Assembly: GCA_964017045.1 (NCBI GenBank)
Contig: OZ024810.1
Span: 6,937,562-7,001,561 of the forward strand
DNA length: 64,000 nucleotides
Reading direction: 5' to 3'
Source: Omphiscola glabra
Lineage: Eukaryota; Mollusca; Gastropoda; Lymnaeidae
Both the position numbers and the translations under genes were made by a program. The notes beneath the pieces were generated by a model, which did not search any database, had not been told where the DNA came from, and saw only the letters and a program-made list of their open reading frames with translations. Shown one piece after another: positions 12,353-23,400 of the stretch (position 1 is the stretch's first letter; each line of letters starts with the position of its first letter).

Positions 12353-12530
12353 AGAGACATATAAGTATCTAGGTGTCACCATATAGAGCAAGGAGAGACA
12401 TATACGTACTTAGGTGTAACCATATAGAGCAAGGAGAGACATATAAGTACGTATGTCTAAGCATATAGAACATGTAGAGACATATAACTACTTATATGTC
12501 ACCATATAGAGCAAGTAGAGACATAAGGAC
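12353..12530. repeat. ~40-bp tandem repeat, four to five copies
   Basis: Unit GAGACATATAAGTACTTAGG TGTCACCATATAGAGCAAG, increasingly diverged to the right. Confidence 0.8.
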
Positions 12531-12710
12531 TAGAAACCAACTGAATTTCGGATTCTGCGCCGAAAGTTGCCAATTGATCACTTTCGGCGTAGTTTCAGTT
12601 TCGGCTGAAACAGAAATGTCAACTTTCGGTTTATCTTTGGTTTCGGTCGAAAGTGATTGAGACCTTCGGCCGTCTGGCCGAAAATACTTTAGGCCTTTGG
12701 TCCTCTACCA
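12530..12710. mobile_element. Putative MITE rich in TTTCGG/CCGAAA motifs
   Basis: Ends AAGGACTAGAAACC and GGCCTTTGGTCCT are weak inverted repeats. Inside, CGCCGAAAGT (12557) pairs perfectly with ACTTTCGGCG 13 nt later, and many TTTCGG/CCGAAA blocks follow. Resembles known TTTCGG-rich hAT MITEs; no clear target duplication found. Confidence 0.4.
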
Positions 12711-14640
12711 GATGTCAGATTGTCACCCTGTCTGTGGGCCGACAATCTCATTTTAATTACTGCTGGACGTCTTGCTGTCTTCATATAACAAATCCCCTGT
12801 AAACCCTGTTCTCAGCTGCACGATTATTAACTTGTCCACTATTTCCAAAAATGAAATTTCAATAACGCAAAAGGGAAGGTAAATAGTTTTGTTAGGAAAA
12901 ACTACAACCAAGGTAATTGTAATATTGTCACTAAAGGGAAGTGAAGTTCCGTGGTATAGGACATTGGTCGGCAAACTTTTGACTTCAGAAGATCTAGTTT
13001 GGCTGGTGGGCCGGATAGACTTGTCCCAAAAGCTAGGTGGCCTATAGATAAGGTGGCATATACATATATGATCATAATAAAAACTTTACAAAATATCTCC
13101 TTGCAAGCTGGTGTTTATTTAGTTCGAATTTTCAAATATGTCGTCAAGATATGGCGTTTTTGTGCACTCAACTTGATTTTTTTTTGTTGCTTTACTTCCC
13201 TTTGAAAAATGTTAGCATCATTTCCCACAATTCGTATTGACGACCTCGCCAGAGCCTACACGAATGTATGGGTTTAGTCTCAGATTTTTCATTTGGACCC
13301 CGCTTCTTCGCAAATATTAGAAAATGTATCTTGATTAAATAGGTCTGATTTTAATATAATTTACCATGTGCACCACGTTGTCCATAAGTTTACTGAATTC
13401 ATTGCCTGTGTTGTATTAAGTCTAAACAATGGTTTCAATCTTGGTATTGTTTAATTTGGCGCGACAGGGACATGATAGCGGGTGGCGAGTAGGGCTGGTC
13501 AGATGAGAGGCAGGAAGTGAACTTTAAGTTAAAGACGTACAAGAATTTGAACATTGCACCGATGTCAATAGAGTACACGAGTCCGCCAGTCTCTATAACA
13601 GTAGCTGTTGAGACATATGATCCAACTAATTGCTGCACCCAGCGGAATACCAGGGATTCTCATGTCATAAAAACACAATGTTTTCATGAATTAAAAATAA
13701 CAACAAAAAAACTTTAACGCCACACCCCTCCCCCCCGCCCCCCCCCCCCCCCCGAAAAAAAAGAAAGAAAAAATCACCTGATGATGATTTAAATTTATTC
13801 CTCCAGTTACTTTAGTCAGGAGTTGTTGACTTGAAAGTCGTTATTTTTATTATGTTGACACGTGTCTTGTGCTCTCTTGTGTTGTTGTCACAGCCATTTT
13901 AATTTGCCATAATAACTCCTGGAGAGTTTGTACCACCGGTCATTAAAATCAACTAAAATGCAATATGACGCATTGAATTCATCGATTCACATCAGCCGTA
14001 GGAAGTAGGGCCCTTGTAGATGTATCTCCTTCATCTAATTGCTCATTTCTCTTTTGAAATAAAGAGTGGTATAGTGATGCAGGTTCTAGAACCTTTGAAA
14101 ATAGTTAGGCACTTGAATAATCTCCGCCCCCACAAGTGTAGCCAGTCACACCCTGCGTGAGGCTGTCTTGACCTACGTCGCCAAGTCATTAAACCAGACG
14201 AGAGCTTATCTCGATACAACGTAGTCTTGTCTTCAGTGCTAACCGAGTCCTATCTTAGGGATTGCGTTATAGCGGGATTGCTTGAAAACGGGTGGCTTTT
14301 TATAAAAGAAATCTGTACCGAATTGCCACCGGGCATATTAAAACGCATATTAAATTAAACGGACAGTACAAGGTGTAGTTGCGGATTTATATAGTAAGAC
14401 CATCCTTGAAATAAACTATATGGTATATAAAGTGTTTATGAATGATGAATGGAAACAAACAAAAAGGGGGGGGGGCGTAATCAGGGTAGTACCGAGTTAC
14501 ATTTGGTTCTTTCTTTCAGTTTTTGCTGGACTGGCGTGTGATAAGTGATGAGAGCTTATAGTCCATCACAATATTAAGATAAATGATATTCTTTTATGAA
14601 ATTAAAAAGAATGGATTTTCATCCTTTCTTTGTTTGTTGG
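12710..14640. other. Non-coding stretch with a hAT-like fragment
   Basis: ATTGGTCGGCAAACTTTTG near 12964 followed by GGTGGGCCGGATAGACTTG looks like one end of a hAT element, but the other end was not found. A compound poly(C)/poly(A) run lies at 13726-13773. Nothing else recognised. Confidence 0.45.
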
Positions 14641-14645
14641 TTTCT

Positions 14646-15033
14646 CTGGCTTACATAGCACATATTCATCTCTGGCTTACATAGCACATATTCATCTCTG
14701 GCTTACATAGCACATATTCATCTCTGGCTTACATAGCACATATTCATCTCTGGCTTACATAGCACATATTCATCTCTGGCTTACATAGCACATATTCATC
14801 TCTGGCTTACATAGCACATATTCATCTCTGGCTTACATAGCACATATTCATCTCTGGCTTACATAGCACATATTCATCTCTGGCTTACATAGCACATATT
14901 CATCTCTGGCTTACATAGCACATATTCATCTCTGGCTTACATAGCACATATTCATCTCTGGCTTACATAGCACATATTCATCTCTGGCTTACATAGCACA
15001 TATTCATCTCTGGCTTACATAGCACATATTCAT
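14646..15033. repeat. 26-bp minisatellite, ~15 identical copies
   Basis: Unit TCTCTGGCTTACATAGCACA TATTCA. No differences are seen between copies, so the expansion is very recent or was homogenised. Confidence 0.97.
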
Positions 15034-15409
15034 TTTCAGCACAAAGATAAATATTCTTACCAAGAGAACATTTTAAAACTACAACACTTTAAACACAAGA
15101 CCTCACCTAAACTATTTCTCAAAAGCAAACATGAGAAATATGTCATGTGCATTGTCCCCAGACTTCGAGATAAGTCCTGGCCACTCGACATTTTGAGACC
15201 AGCAGATTTTGCACAAATGTTGAATTAAAGTTATAAAAACTGTTCAAATTCAAATGTAAAAAAATAAATAAAAAATACCAACTATAAAATGAGATAGTAA
15301 TAATTCATTATTGCTTTATTATTTTTTACTTCTCTATGATGCTTAAATTATCATCAGTTGATCTATTTAGATGAATACGTACCTGTCAAAAATGTAAGTC
15401 CCTTATAAA

Positions 15410-15722
15410 TGTGACGTCAAGACCTCTCCCCTCACAAAGTTACTGCATGCACATAAGACAAATGTTTATGCAGTAGACTATGAATGTGAGGTCATGACCT
15501 CTCTCCTCACCAAGTTACTGCATGCACATAAGACAAATGTTTATGCAGTAGACTATGAATGTGAGGTCATGACCTCTCTCCTCACCAAGTTACTGCATGC
15601 ACATAAGACAAACGTTCATGCAGTAGACTATGAATGTGAGGTCATGACCTCTCTCCTCACCAAGTTACTGCATGCACATAAGACAAACGTTCATGCAGTA
15701 GACTGTATGAATGTGAGGTCAA
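15410..15722. repeat. 75-bp tandem repeat, ~4 copies
   Basis: Unit begins GACCTCTCTCCTCACCAAGT and includes GCATGCACATAAGACAAA and GCAGTAGACTATGAATGTGA. It contains the inverted pair GAGGTCATGACCTC. The period is a multiple of three, which explains the 77-codon open frame. Confidence 0.9.
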
Positions 15723-15762
15723 TATAAATAAAGCTTCGACTAAAAGCCTTTATTGGCTAACA

Positions 15763-15949
15763 CAGTGTTCGGCAAACTCATTAGTCAAAGGAGCCAAAAA
15801 TCGGCCGTAGGACGATTAAAAAAATGTTTGAGAGCCAAATTTCTTTTCAAGAACCATGTTTTGCGGAGTCAAACCCAATTTGTGTCCGACTGCCTGAGCC
15901 GCACTCAAGTCGCTAAAGAGCCGCATGAGTCGCGATTTGTCGACCACTG
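15763..15949. mobile_element. Non-autonomous hAT element (187 bp)
   Basis: Ends CAGTGTTCGGCAAACTCAT and CGCGATTTGTCGACCACTG are inverted repeats. Flanks GGCTAACA and AGCTAACG match at 6 of 8. Internal GGAGCC/GAGAGCC and AAGAGCCGCATG motifs are typical of hAT MITEs. Confidence 0.72.
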
Positions 15950-16122
15950 AGCTAACGCAACAGGAAAAACACACGGGAATAATCAAATGTCATGATGTCT
16001 TTTACCCATTTAAACAAAACCACAATTCATCGTCATAGCCCCTTAAGAACGATCGTTGCAAAGACCTCTCTTTTGGGAAACTAAGGTCTGGATGGCCATT
16101 TTTTTTAAGGCGGTGGTGTGAG

Positions 16123-16303
16123 CAGTGGTGCCCAAACTGCGTCATTAGTATACCCTCAAAGATAATCCCCTCACGTGAAATTTTTTTTATGCAGTCTACA
16201 ACTCTCTAATAAACAAATGTAGTTTTTATTTCGCCTTTTGTAAGGGATTGTTTTCAATTATTCACAACCCAGGGGTAAAACAACCCTTGTTTGAGAAGAC
16301 CTG
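16123..16303. mobile_element. Possible hAT MITE (~181 bp)
   Basis: Starts CAGTGGTGCCCAAACTGCG and ends TTGTTTGAGAAGACCTG, loosely inverted. Flanks share only GTGTG. Probably an old copy. 16304-17142 shows no other feature. Confidence 0.4.
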
Positions 16304-17142
16304 GTGTGGATTTGACATGAGATATCAGTTTACACTAGTTGGCTTGTTATGGGTTAGGAACGAGAGATTTGTCGCCGCCTTTGGTCTTGAGATGCTATTT
16401 GATCACTTTTCAAGCTGATTGTCTAATGCCGTGTGCCTATCAGTTTGTTATTGTTGGAATGGGCCGATGAAATAATCAATGTACTGTTCAATGTATTGGT
16501 CACATGATCTTAAGGATATAATAGCAACAATTTATTTTTACTTTTTGGTATGACGGGAGCACCTATGATATAAGGGAATATGATAGTTTTAGAAGCCCTT
16601 TTCCACAAAAAGAAACAGTAGATGTCTAGGGGCTCTTCTGTTGTTCTATTCATGTATGCACTAACTCTAAACACACCAAGGGAAATGGTTGCGTCTCAAC
16701 AACACATCACGTGGATGGGAGTAATAAATATCTCCTGGATCAAATGGACATACCAACGCTGTAATTGGTTTATCGGGAATCCGAACTTTTACCACTGAAA
16801 CCCCGCTGTCGCTAATCACCACCTGAGAAAAAATCTGCAGAAGCGGCACTGAGCACGAAGCTCTTAATTATCCCCCAGCAACTCAAAAACACGTATTTTT
16901 ATATTTATGTTTTCATTGACCACTTACTTGAACTCCCCACGAATATATATCCTTATATAATCACAGACCAATTTTCAATCATATAAATTCCTGCTTCTCC
17001 GGCAACAATATATTCTTCATACTTCATAACACCATCTTCTTTAGCTTTATGTGACATTTCGTTCGTGCTCCAATCATGTTTGAATTATAAATAAATCCCT
17101 CTTAAAAATCATCATTTTAAAATCTCTTCTGAACAGTAAACT

Positions 17143-17216
17143 ATGAAGTTCAACTTTATTATTGTTCTTATTGCCAGCACATTCTCATTGGTCTCCATCA
17201 ATTATTTTTTTTACAG
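17143..17216 (+). other. Signal-peptide-like ORF abutting first LamG exon, out of frame by one base
   Basis: An ATG at 17143 (A at -3, in-frame TAA two codons upstream) opens MKFNFIIVLIASTFSLVS, an ideal secretion signal, and runs straight into the first LamG exon but in the wrong frame by one nucleotide. A run of eight T (17205-17212) lies between the two. With seven T the frames would join. The same T-run followed by ACAG also looks like a genuine splice acceptor, so this may instead be the end of an intron and the ORF a coincidence. Confidence 0.4.
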
Positions 17217-17432
17217 ATCTGCTGGCCAGCTACATTCTACCAATGGACATCATTGAAGGGGACCTGATCCAAAACCCTTCAGGTCTGGCCTCCAGGGTGT
17301 ATGGTAATCCCGAGCTGGTCCAAGGCGTCCGCGAGATGGCACTGAAGCTTGACGGCCGATCGCAGTGGATTCGTGTGAGCGGTCCCGACCACAAAACTGA
17401 ATGTTTTGGCGACCTCGCCCATTGTCCGACAG
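17217..17432 (+). CDS. Locus A exon: LamG module 1, N-terminal part
   Basis: Acceptor TTTTTTTTACAG before 17217, donor GTACTA at 17433, phase 1 to 1. Encodes YILPMDIIEGDLI... through the cysteine signature ECFGDLAHCPT. This is the most divergent of the six modules. Confidence 0.8.
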
Positions 17433-20400
17433 GTACTAATCCAGAGTCGCCAGAGAGAAAATTGAGTTCATTTAGGGTGCCCCACAGGGATGTTATCATA
17501 ATGAGTGCTTCCCGAACTCTTTAGTGTGAGGGACCATGAGGAATCTATCCACATTGTAACACGAACTGAGGCCCAATTGATTAAATAAAAAAAATAAATC
17601 ATTGCTGCTTTAGCGAAACGGTCAATCAATGAGTCTTTTATCCACTGACCACCATTTTGAGAAGCACTGATTAAGGAGATGTTTCCAAAGGTTACCACCT
17701 TGTGTGTTAAGAAAGATTCCTTTACTGTTAGGTGGATGTTTCGAAAATATTTTTCTTTTTTGGTTAAATAAATCAAGAAGATTTTGACATAATTGGAATT
17801 TTCCTCTATTGTTACAGTGAAATGTTCTCTCATAACCGTTATCATATCTATCACAGGCTATTATGTAGGTCTCTGGGTCCAGTTCCAGTCCCCCACTGAC
17901 CAGAAAGCTGTCTACATGTCCAATGGTGGTCACAGTGCTGATGGACATGGCATCGCCATGAGTTACTCCAAGAGAGGCCTGGAGTTTGTCTTCAAATCCA
18001 AAGACGGCAAGGAATGGAAGGTTCTGGGCAAAGATGTGTTACCCGGGATATGGTACCATGTGGCCGCCTCCTGGGCCAAAGATAAAGGTATATAATAGAT
18101 GTGTATATTTACAAAGTTCTTTTGCATACCAACAGCTGCAATGGCAGTAACTAATCTGTTAAAAATATACATTGTATCCCAACTTACACAAGACTTCACT
18201 AAATTCACAAATTTATCTTTATTTGTTATTGCTCTTCACCCACCCCTTTACCCTGCCAAAATACTAGAATATCTCTTATATCTCCACCACTCCTCTCATA
18301 CCTCTTATATCTCCCCACTCCTCTCATACCTCTTATATCTCCCCACTTCTCTCATACCTCTATCTCCCCACTTCTCTCATCCTAAAACCATTTTATTTCA
18401 CCCCTTACCCACTCCCCCTTAGACCCATTAACATTAGTCCCCTCACTCCTACCCAGTAGCACCTCACTCAACCCAGCTCTTAATCTCCTGACAATTCTCC
18501 TAAACTCACCCCTACCTAACAGCACCTCACCCTCCCCTACCATGTCACAATCACTCCTAACCCTAACCTAAGCACAATAGCCTGCCTCCCCCCATCATAC
18601 CCTACATCCACCTCCCCATCCCTAACGCCCTACTCTCACCCCCTCCCATGTTATTCCAGTGGTTGGTTATTCATCATTTTTCTTTTCTTCTTGAGTGCAA
18701 GTTTAAATATTTTCAGGCATTTGAATATTATTTCAAAATAGTTTGTTTCAATGTTCCCCTCTTTATTCTCTCTACCAACAGATCTTCTCATTATTCACTC
18801 AACCAACTGATCTTCTCATTATTTACCCTACCAACTGATCTTCTTATTATTCACTCTATCAACTGATCTTCTCATTATTCACTGTACCAACTGATCTTCT
18901 TATTATTCACTCTACCAACTATCTTCTCCTTATTCACACTATCAACTGATATTCTGTTATTCTAATTAAAAAAAGTACAAGATGAAAGAGAATGCTCATA
19001 ATTTTGATCACAAAATCATTTTTTGTAAAAACTTGTCCATCCAGGTCTACACCTTTACATCAATGGTGCCCAGGTGGCCCATCACCAGGCCGCTAAACAG
19101 ACAGCAGCTTCCCCTGATGGCGGCCAGTACAAGGATTTTGTGATTGGACGTTCCAACGATCGCACCGGCACCGGCAGCCTGGGACTAATGCTTGTGGATG
19201 ACTTCCATTTCATCTCAAGCTTTAAGTCCCAGCACGACATGAGAGAAGAAGGTTAGTAAGTCCCAGCATGACATGAGAGAAGAAGGTCAGTAAGTCCCAG
19301 CACGACATGAGAGAAGGTCAGTAAGTCCCAGCACAACATGAGAGAAGAAGGTCAGTAAGTCCCATCACGACATGAGAGAAGGTCAGTAAGTCCCAGCACG
19401 ACATGAGAGAAGAAGGTCAGTAAGTCCCAGCACGACATGAGAGAAGAAGGTCAGAGAGGGAGATCATTATATTACTTGTACAAAATCTACACCTGCAATG
19501 TTCAAATTTTTTTACTTTTTAAAAATTTAATTGTTAAGAAGTTTCAGCAAGATCTGAGAAAAGTCAAAGAAGGAAATTATTGTAGCTTTATACCAAATCT
19601 AGGCCAGTAGACTTTGAAAGTTTTGATGTACATCCCAACTAAAAGTTTTATTATACATCCCAACATTAACATTTTTTAAACTAAAAAACATTGGCAAGTA
19701 TCTCCAGAGAAATCTTTCTTCTTTCGCCTCTTCGTCCTCAAGGAACAGCAGCCGATCTTTATCGATGTCCGTGGTCTTTCCTAGGACATAGGCCGCCTAC
19801 AACAGTTCTCTACGCATCACGATCCTGAGCCAATCTCTCCAGCTTCCCCCAAGTGTTGCCAAGTTTCTTGGTATCTGCTTCCACTTCACTGCGCCAAGTG
19901 TCCCTCGGCCTGCCTCTTTTCCGTTTTTCTTGAGGGTTCCAGTTCAGGGCTTGTCTAGTTATGTTGGAGGCAGGTTTTCTGAGTGTAGGGCCGATCCAAC
20001 TTCTCTGGAGGATCTCTTGTTCTACCAGTTTCTGCTTTGTTCACTGCCACAGTTTCTGGTTGCTGATTCTGTCAGGCCAGTGAATCCCGAGAATCCTTCT
20101 TAGGCAGTTATTGATGAAGGACTGGATTCTCTTCATATTCACAGCAGTTGTGGATGTTTTCATCACCCAGTCAATGGCCAATAGAAACAGGAAAGGCGAA
20201 AGCAAACATCCTTGCCTCACACCGGTCTTCACCTGGAAAGCATCTGTCACCTGTTGTCCGTGGACCACTTGGCAGGTCATCCCTTCATAGGAGTTCCTGA
20301 TTAAGTCCGTGATTTTCCGCGGCACCCCCATAATGTCTCAACAGTCTCCAGATGGTTTGCCTATCCACACTGTCAAAGGCTTTCTCGTAGTCAACGAAGT

Positions 20401-23400
20401 TGATGTAGAGTGGCGAGTTCCATTCCATTGATTGTTCTAGGATAATGCGCAGTGTTGCAATTTGGTCTGTACAGGATCTGTTGGTGCGGAAGCCAGCTTG
20501 TTGGTCTCGCAGCAGGGGGGTCAACAGCGTCTTTCATTTTGTTGAGTAGTATGCTATTGAAAACCTTGCCTGGGATGGACAGTAAGGTGATCCCTCTATA
20601 GTTGGAGCAGGAGCTTAAGTCCCCCTTTTTGGCGATTTTAATGAGGTATCCCTCCTTCCACTCGGAAGGTACCAGTTCCTCCTCCCAGATCTTCATGAAC
20701 AGTGGGTGTAGCATCTCTACACTGGTGTTCACGTCAGTCTTCAGTGCCTCTGCTGGGATGCCATCCAGTCCTGCAGCCTTGGGTTTGATGGCAATACGGA
20801 TCTCTTCTTTGGTGGGTGTGTTGCAATCAATAACCAGATAACTGTCAGCTGGGTGAATATCTGGTGGTTTACTTGGTTCTAGCCTGTTTAGAAGTTCTTC
20901 GAAGTGTTTTTTCCATCTGCCTCTCTGCTGCTCCTCATTTGGTATGTTCTTACCATCTTTGTCCTCCACTGGCTTCCTGAACTTCCCAGCGAACTTCTTT
21001 ATGGTAGCGAACAATTATTATTATTATTTGTAGTTTTCTATAGCGTGGTACCCCAGCCTAGGGCTGGGCCCACCACGCTGTACATACAATTTAACAAACA
21101 TAATAATGAACATAAACATTTAATTTACATTAATTAAAAGATGTGTTTTGAGTGCAGATTTGAAGGCTGTGATGGTTGATATATTGCGGATGTGTAGTGG
21201 AAGAGAATTCCATTGTTTGGGGGCACAGAAAGAGAAAATTCGTTCACCGTATGTTTTTGTGCATATTCCCCTGGTAGGCTGCTTCTTTGGAAAGCATGTC
21301 TACAAAGTTCCTTTTGTTTATCTTAGCGCTTTTCTTTACTTTCCTATTTGCTTCTGAGTACTCTTTTTGGAACCTAACTTTCTGCGCTCGTGTACGGCTG
21401 TTGTTAATTTCTGCCTTCTTCCATTTTCTCTCTTCTATCACCTTCAATGTCTCTGCTGTTATCCATTCTTTGTGTGTATGTTTCCTGTTTCCCAACACTT
21501 CCTGACATGTTGATTTGACTGCTTTCTCCACTCCCTGCCACTTTCCATCTATCGTCTCGTCTCCTAGCAGTTCATCTTGGACTTGGAACTTGTTGGATAG
21601 AGTGATCTTGAACTCTTCCTGTTTGGCCTTATCTTTCAGGAGGGGGATGTTGTAGCGCAAGCTATATCTTGTCTGCTGAGTGTAATGCCTTTTCAGTTTT
21701 AGTCTCAGCCGGGCCACTAGGAGATGGGGGTCTGAGGCAATGTCAGCTCCTCTTCTGACATGTACATCTTGGAGAGTTCACCTGAATTTTTTCCCAATAC
21801 ACACATGATCTATTTGGTTCATCGTTTGCAGGTCCGGTCAAACCCATGGGGCCTTGTGTATCCTCCTATGTTGTAAGAAACTTCGGCCTATGACTAGATT
21901 TGTTGTGGCAAATAGGCCAGCAAGTCTTTCTCTGTTGTCATTCATCTCTCCTATCCCCTGTTGCCCCCATGGCTTCTTCGTAACCCGTGTTGTCATTGCC
22001 GATCTTGGCATTGAGGTGTGTAGCACTGGATAACATCCTAAATGATTCTGTGTTTTTGGTCCAAAATGTTGCTTTGAGGATTCTAGGTCCATGCGCCTCC
22101 CATCCAATGAGTGCTCCTTGGGCTGTCCTAGATATCATCTGGGCCACACCCAGAGTGTGTTGTGCATCGTCATCCTCGTGGCCTTAGAATAACAGCATCT
22201 CTCCTGAGACTGGTCTCTTCTGTCCGCAACCAATCCATCTTGCTTTGCTGATTCCTAGTATGGTGAGGTTATAGTTCATCACCTCAGCGGCTACTTGTGC
22301 AGTCTTTCCCGTCTCATACATGGTGCGTACATTCCATGTTCCAATGGCGGTGGTGGTCCTGGTGGAGATGATGGTCCAGATTATGGCTTTCACCACTTGG
22401 CATCATGCATTCCTCAGCTGGGAATCTATCATCTATCATTCCCAGGACTGGAATATCTTTTGTTGCTCTTGTCTGCGTTTTTGTAACGAAGGGTTTTTAC
22501 ATGGCAGAGTTGTTAGCCCTGCACACAACCGTCTGGGAGGGGGATGCCCCTCACAACTCTCAGAGAGCTGCCCTTAATTTTGGGAAGGGTACCCTAGCCT
22601 TTGTGATTTCACCTGCTTTCTGCAAGGCAGCAGGCTCTGATTTTGGTCCACCCTGGGTATTTGATTTCCCCAGTACCTACCATATCTGGTGGGCATTCCC
22701 CTATCCGCCACCTGGGGAGGTGCTCGATGGGAGATCAGAAACTCCACTTGAGTCCAGAGAGATAAAGTTTAAAAAAAAATAATAATTGAACTTTTGTTGA
22801 CCATCTAATCTGGAACTAACTTACTGTAAATATTACTGAAATAGAGAACCTAACTTACTGTAAATATTACTGACATATAGAAACTAACTTACTGTAAATA
22901 TTACTGACATAGAGAAAAATATTTTTGTGCAGCCTTTATAGTAGCGGGACCCCTGTGAAGAATTGTTTTATTGTTACCCTGCAACCCTTTGAGGCCTGAC
23001 CCACAGGCTGAACACCACAGATCTAAGTTTGATTTTATTTACTAGGAAATTTGACAGGATGACGGTTACAATGTTTCTAAGTGTATATTCATGAAATCTA
23101 AGTTGTTCATAACCAGATGAGCCAAATGTAAATGTCTTCTTGAATTTCTCAATCAAGGGCCAGCATTCCGCTATTACCTCCCCATGGACAGAGTTGTGGG
23201 GGACAAGCTGGAAATGGATGGTGGTGAAGCAAAAGTATCTGGCACCCTGCCAACAGTCCCAGGGAAAATCGGCCAAGCTGTGAGCTTCACGTCCCGTGGG
23301 GAGTACATTGACTTAGGCGATGCCTCCAAGAAATGCCTTGGTGATTTTGAAAAGTGCAAAAATGGATTTTATATTTCCTTCTTCATTATGTAAGTTTTTG

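Noticed and set aside
14646..15033. CRISPR-like regular array
   Set aside because: Direct head-to-tail copies with no spacers, in a eukaryotic genome; a plain minisatellite.
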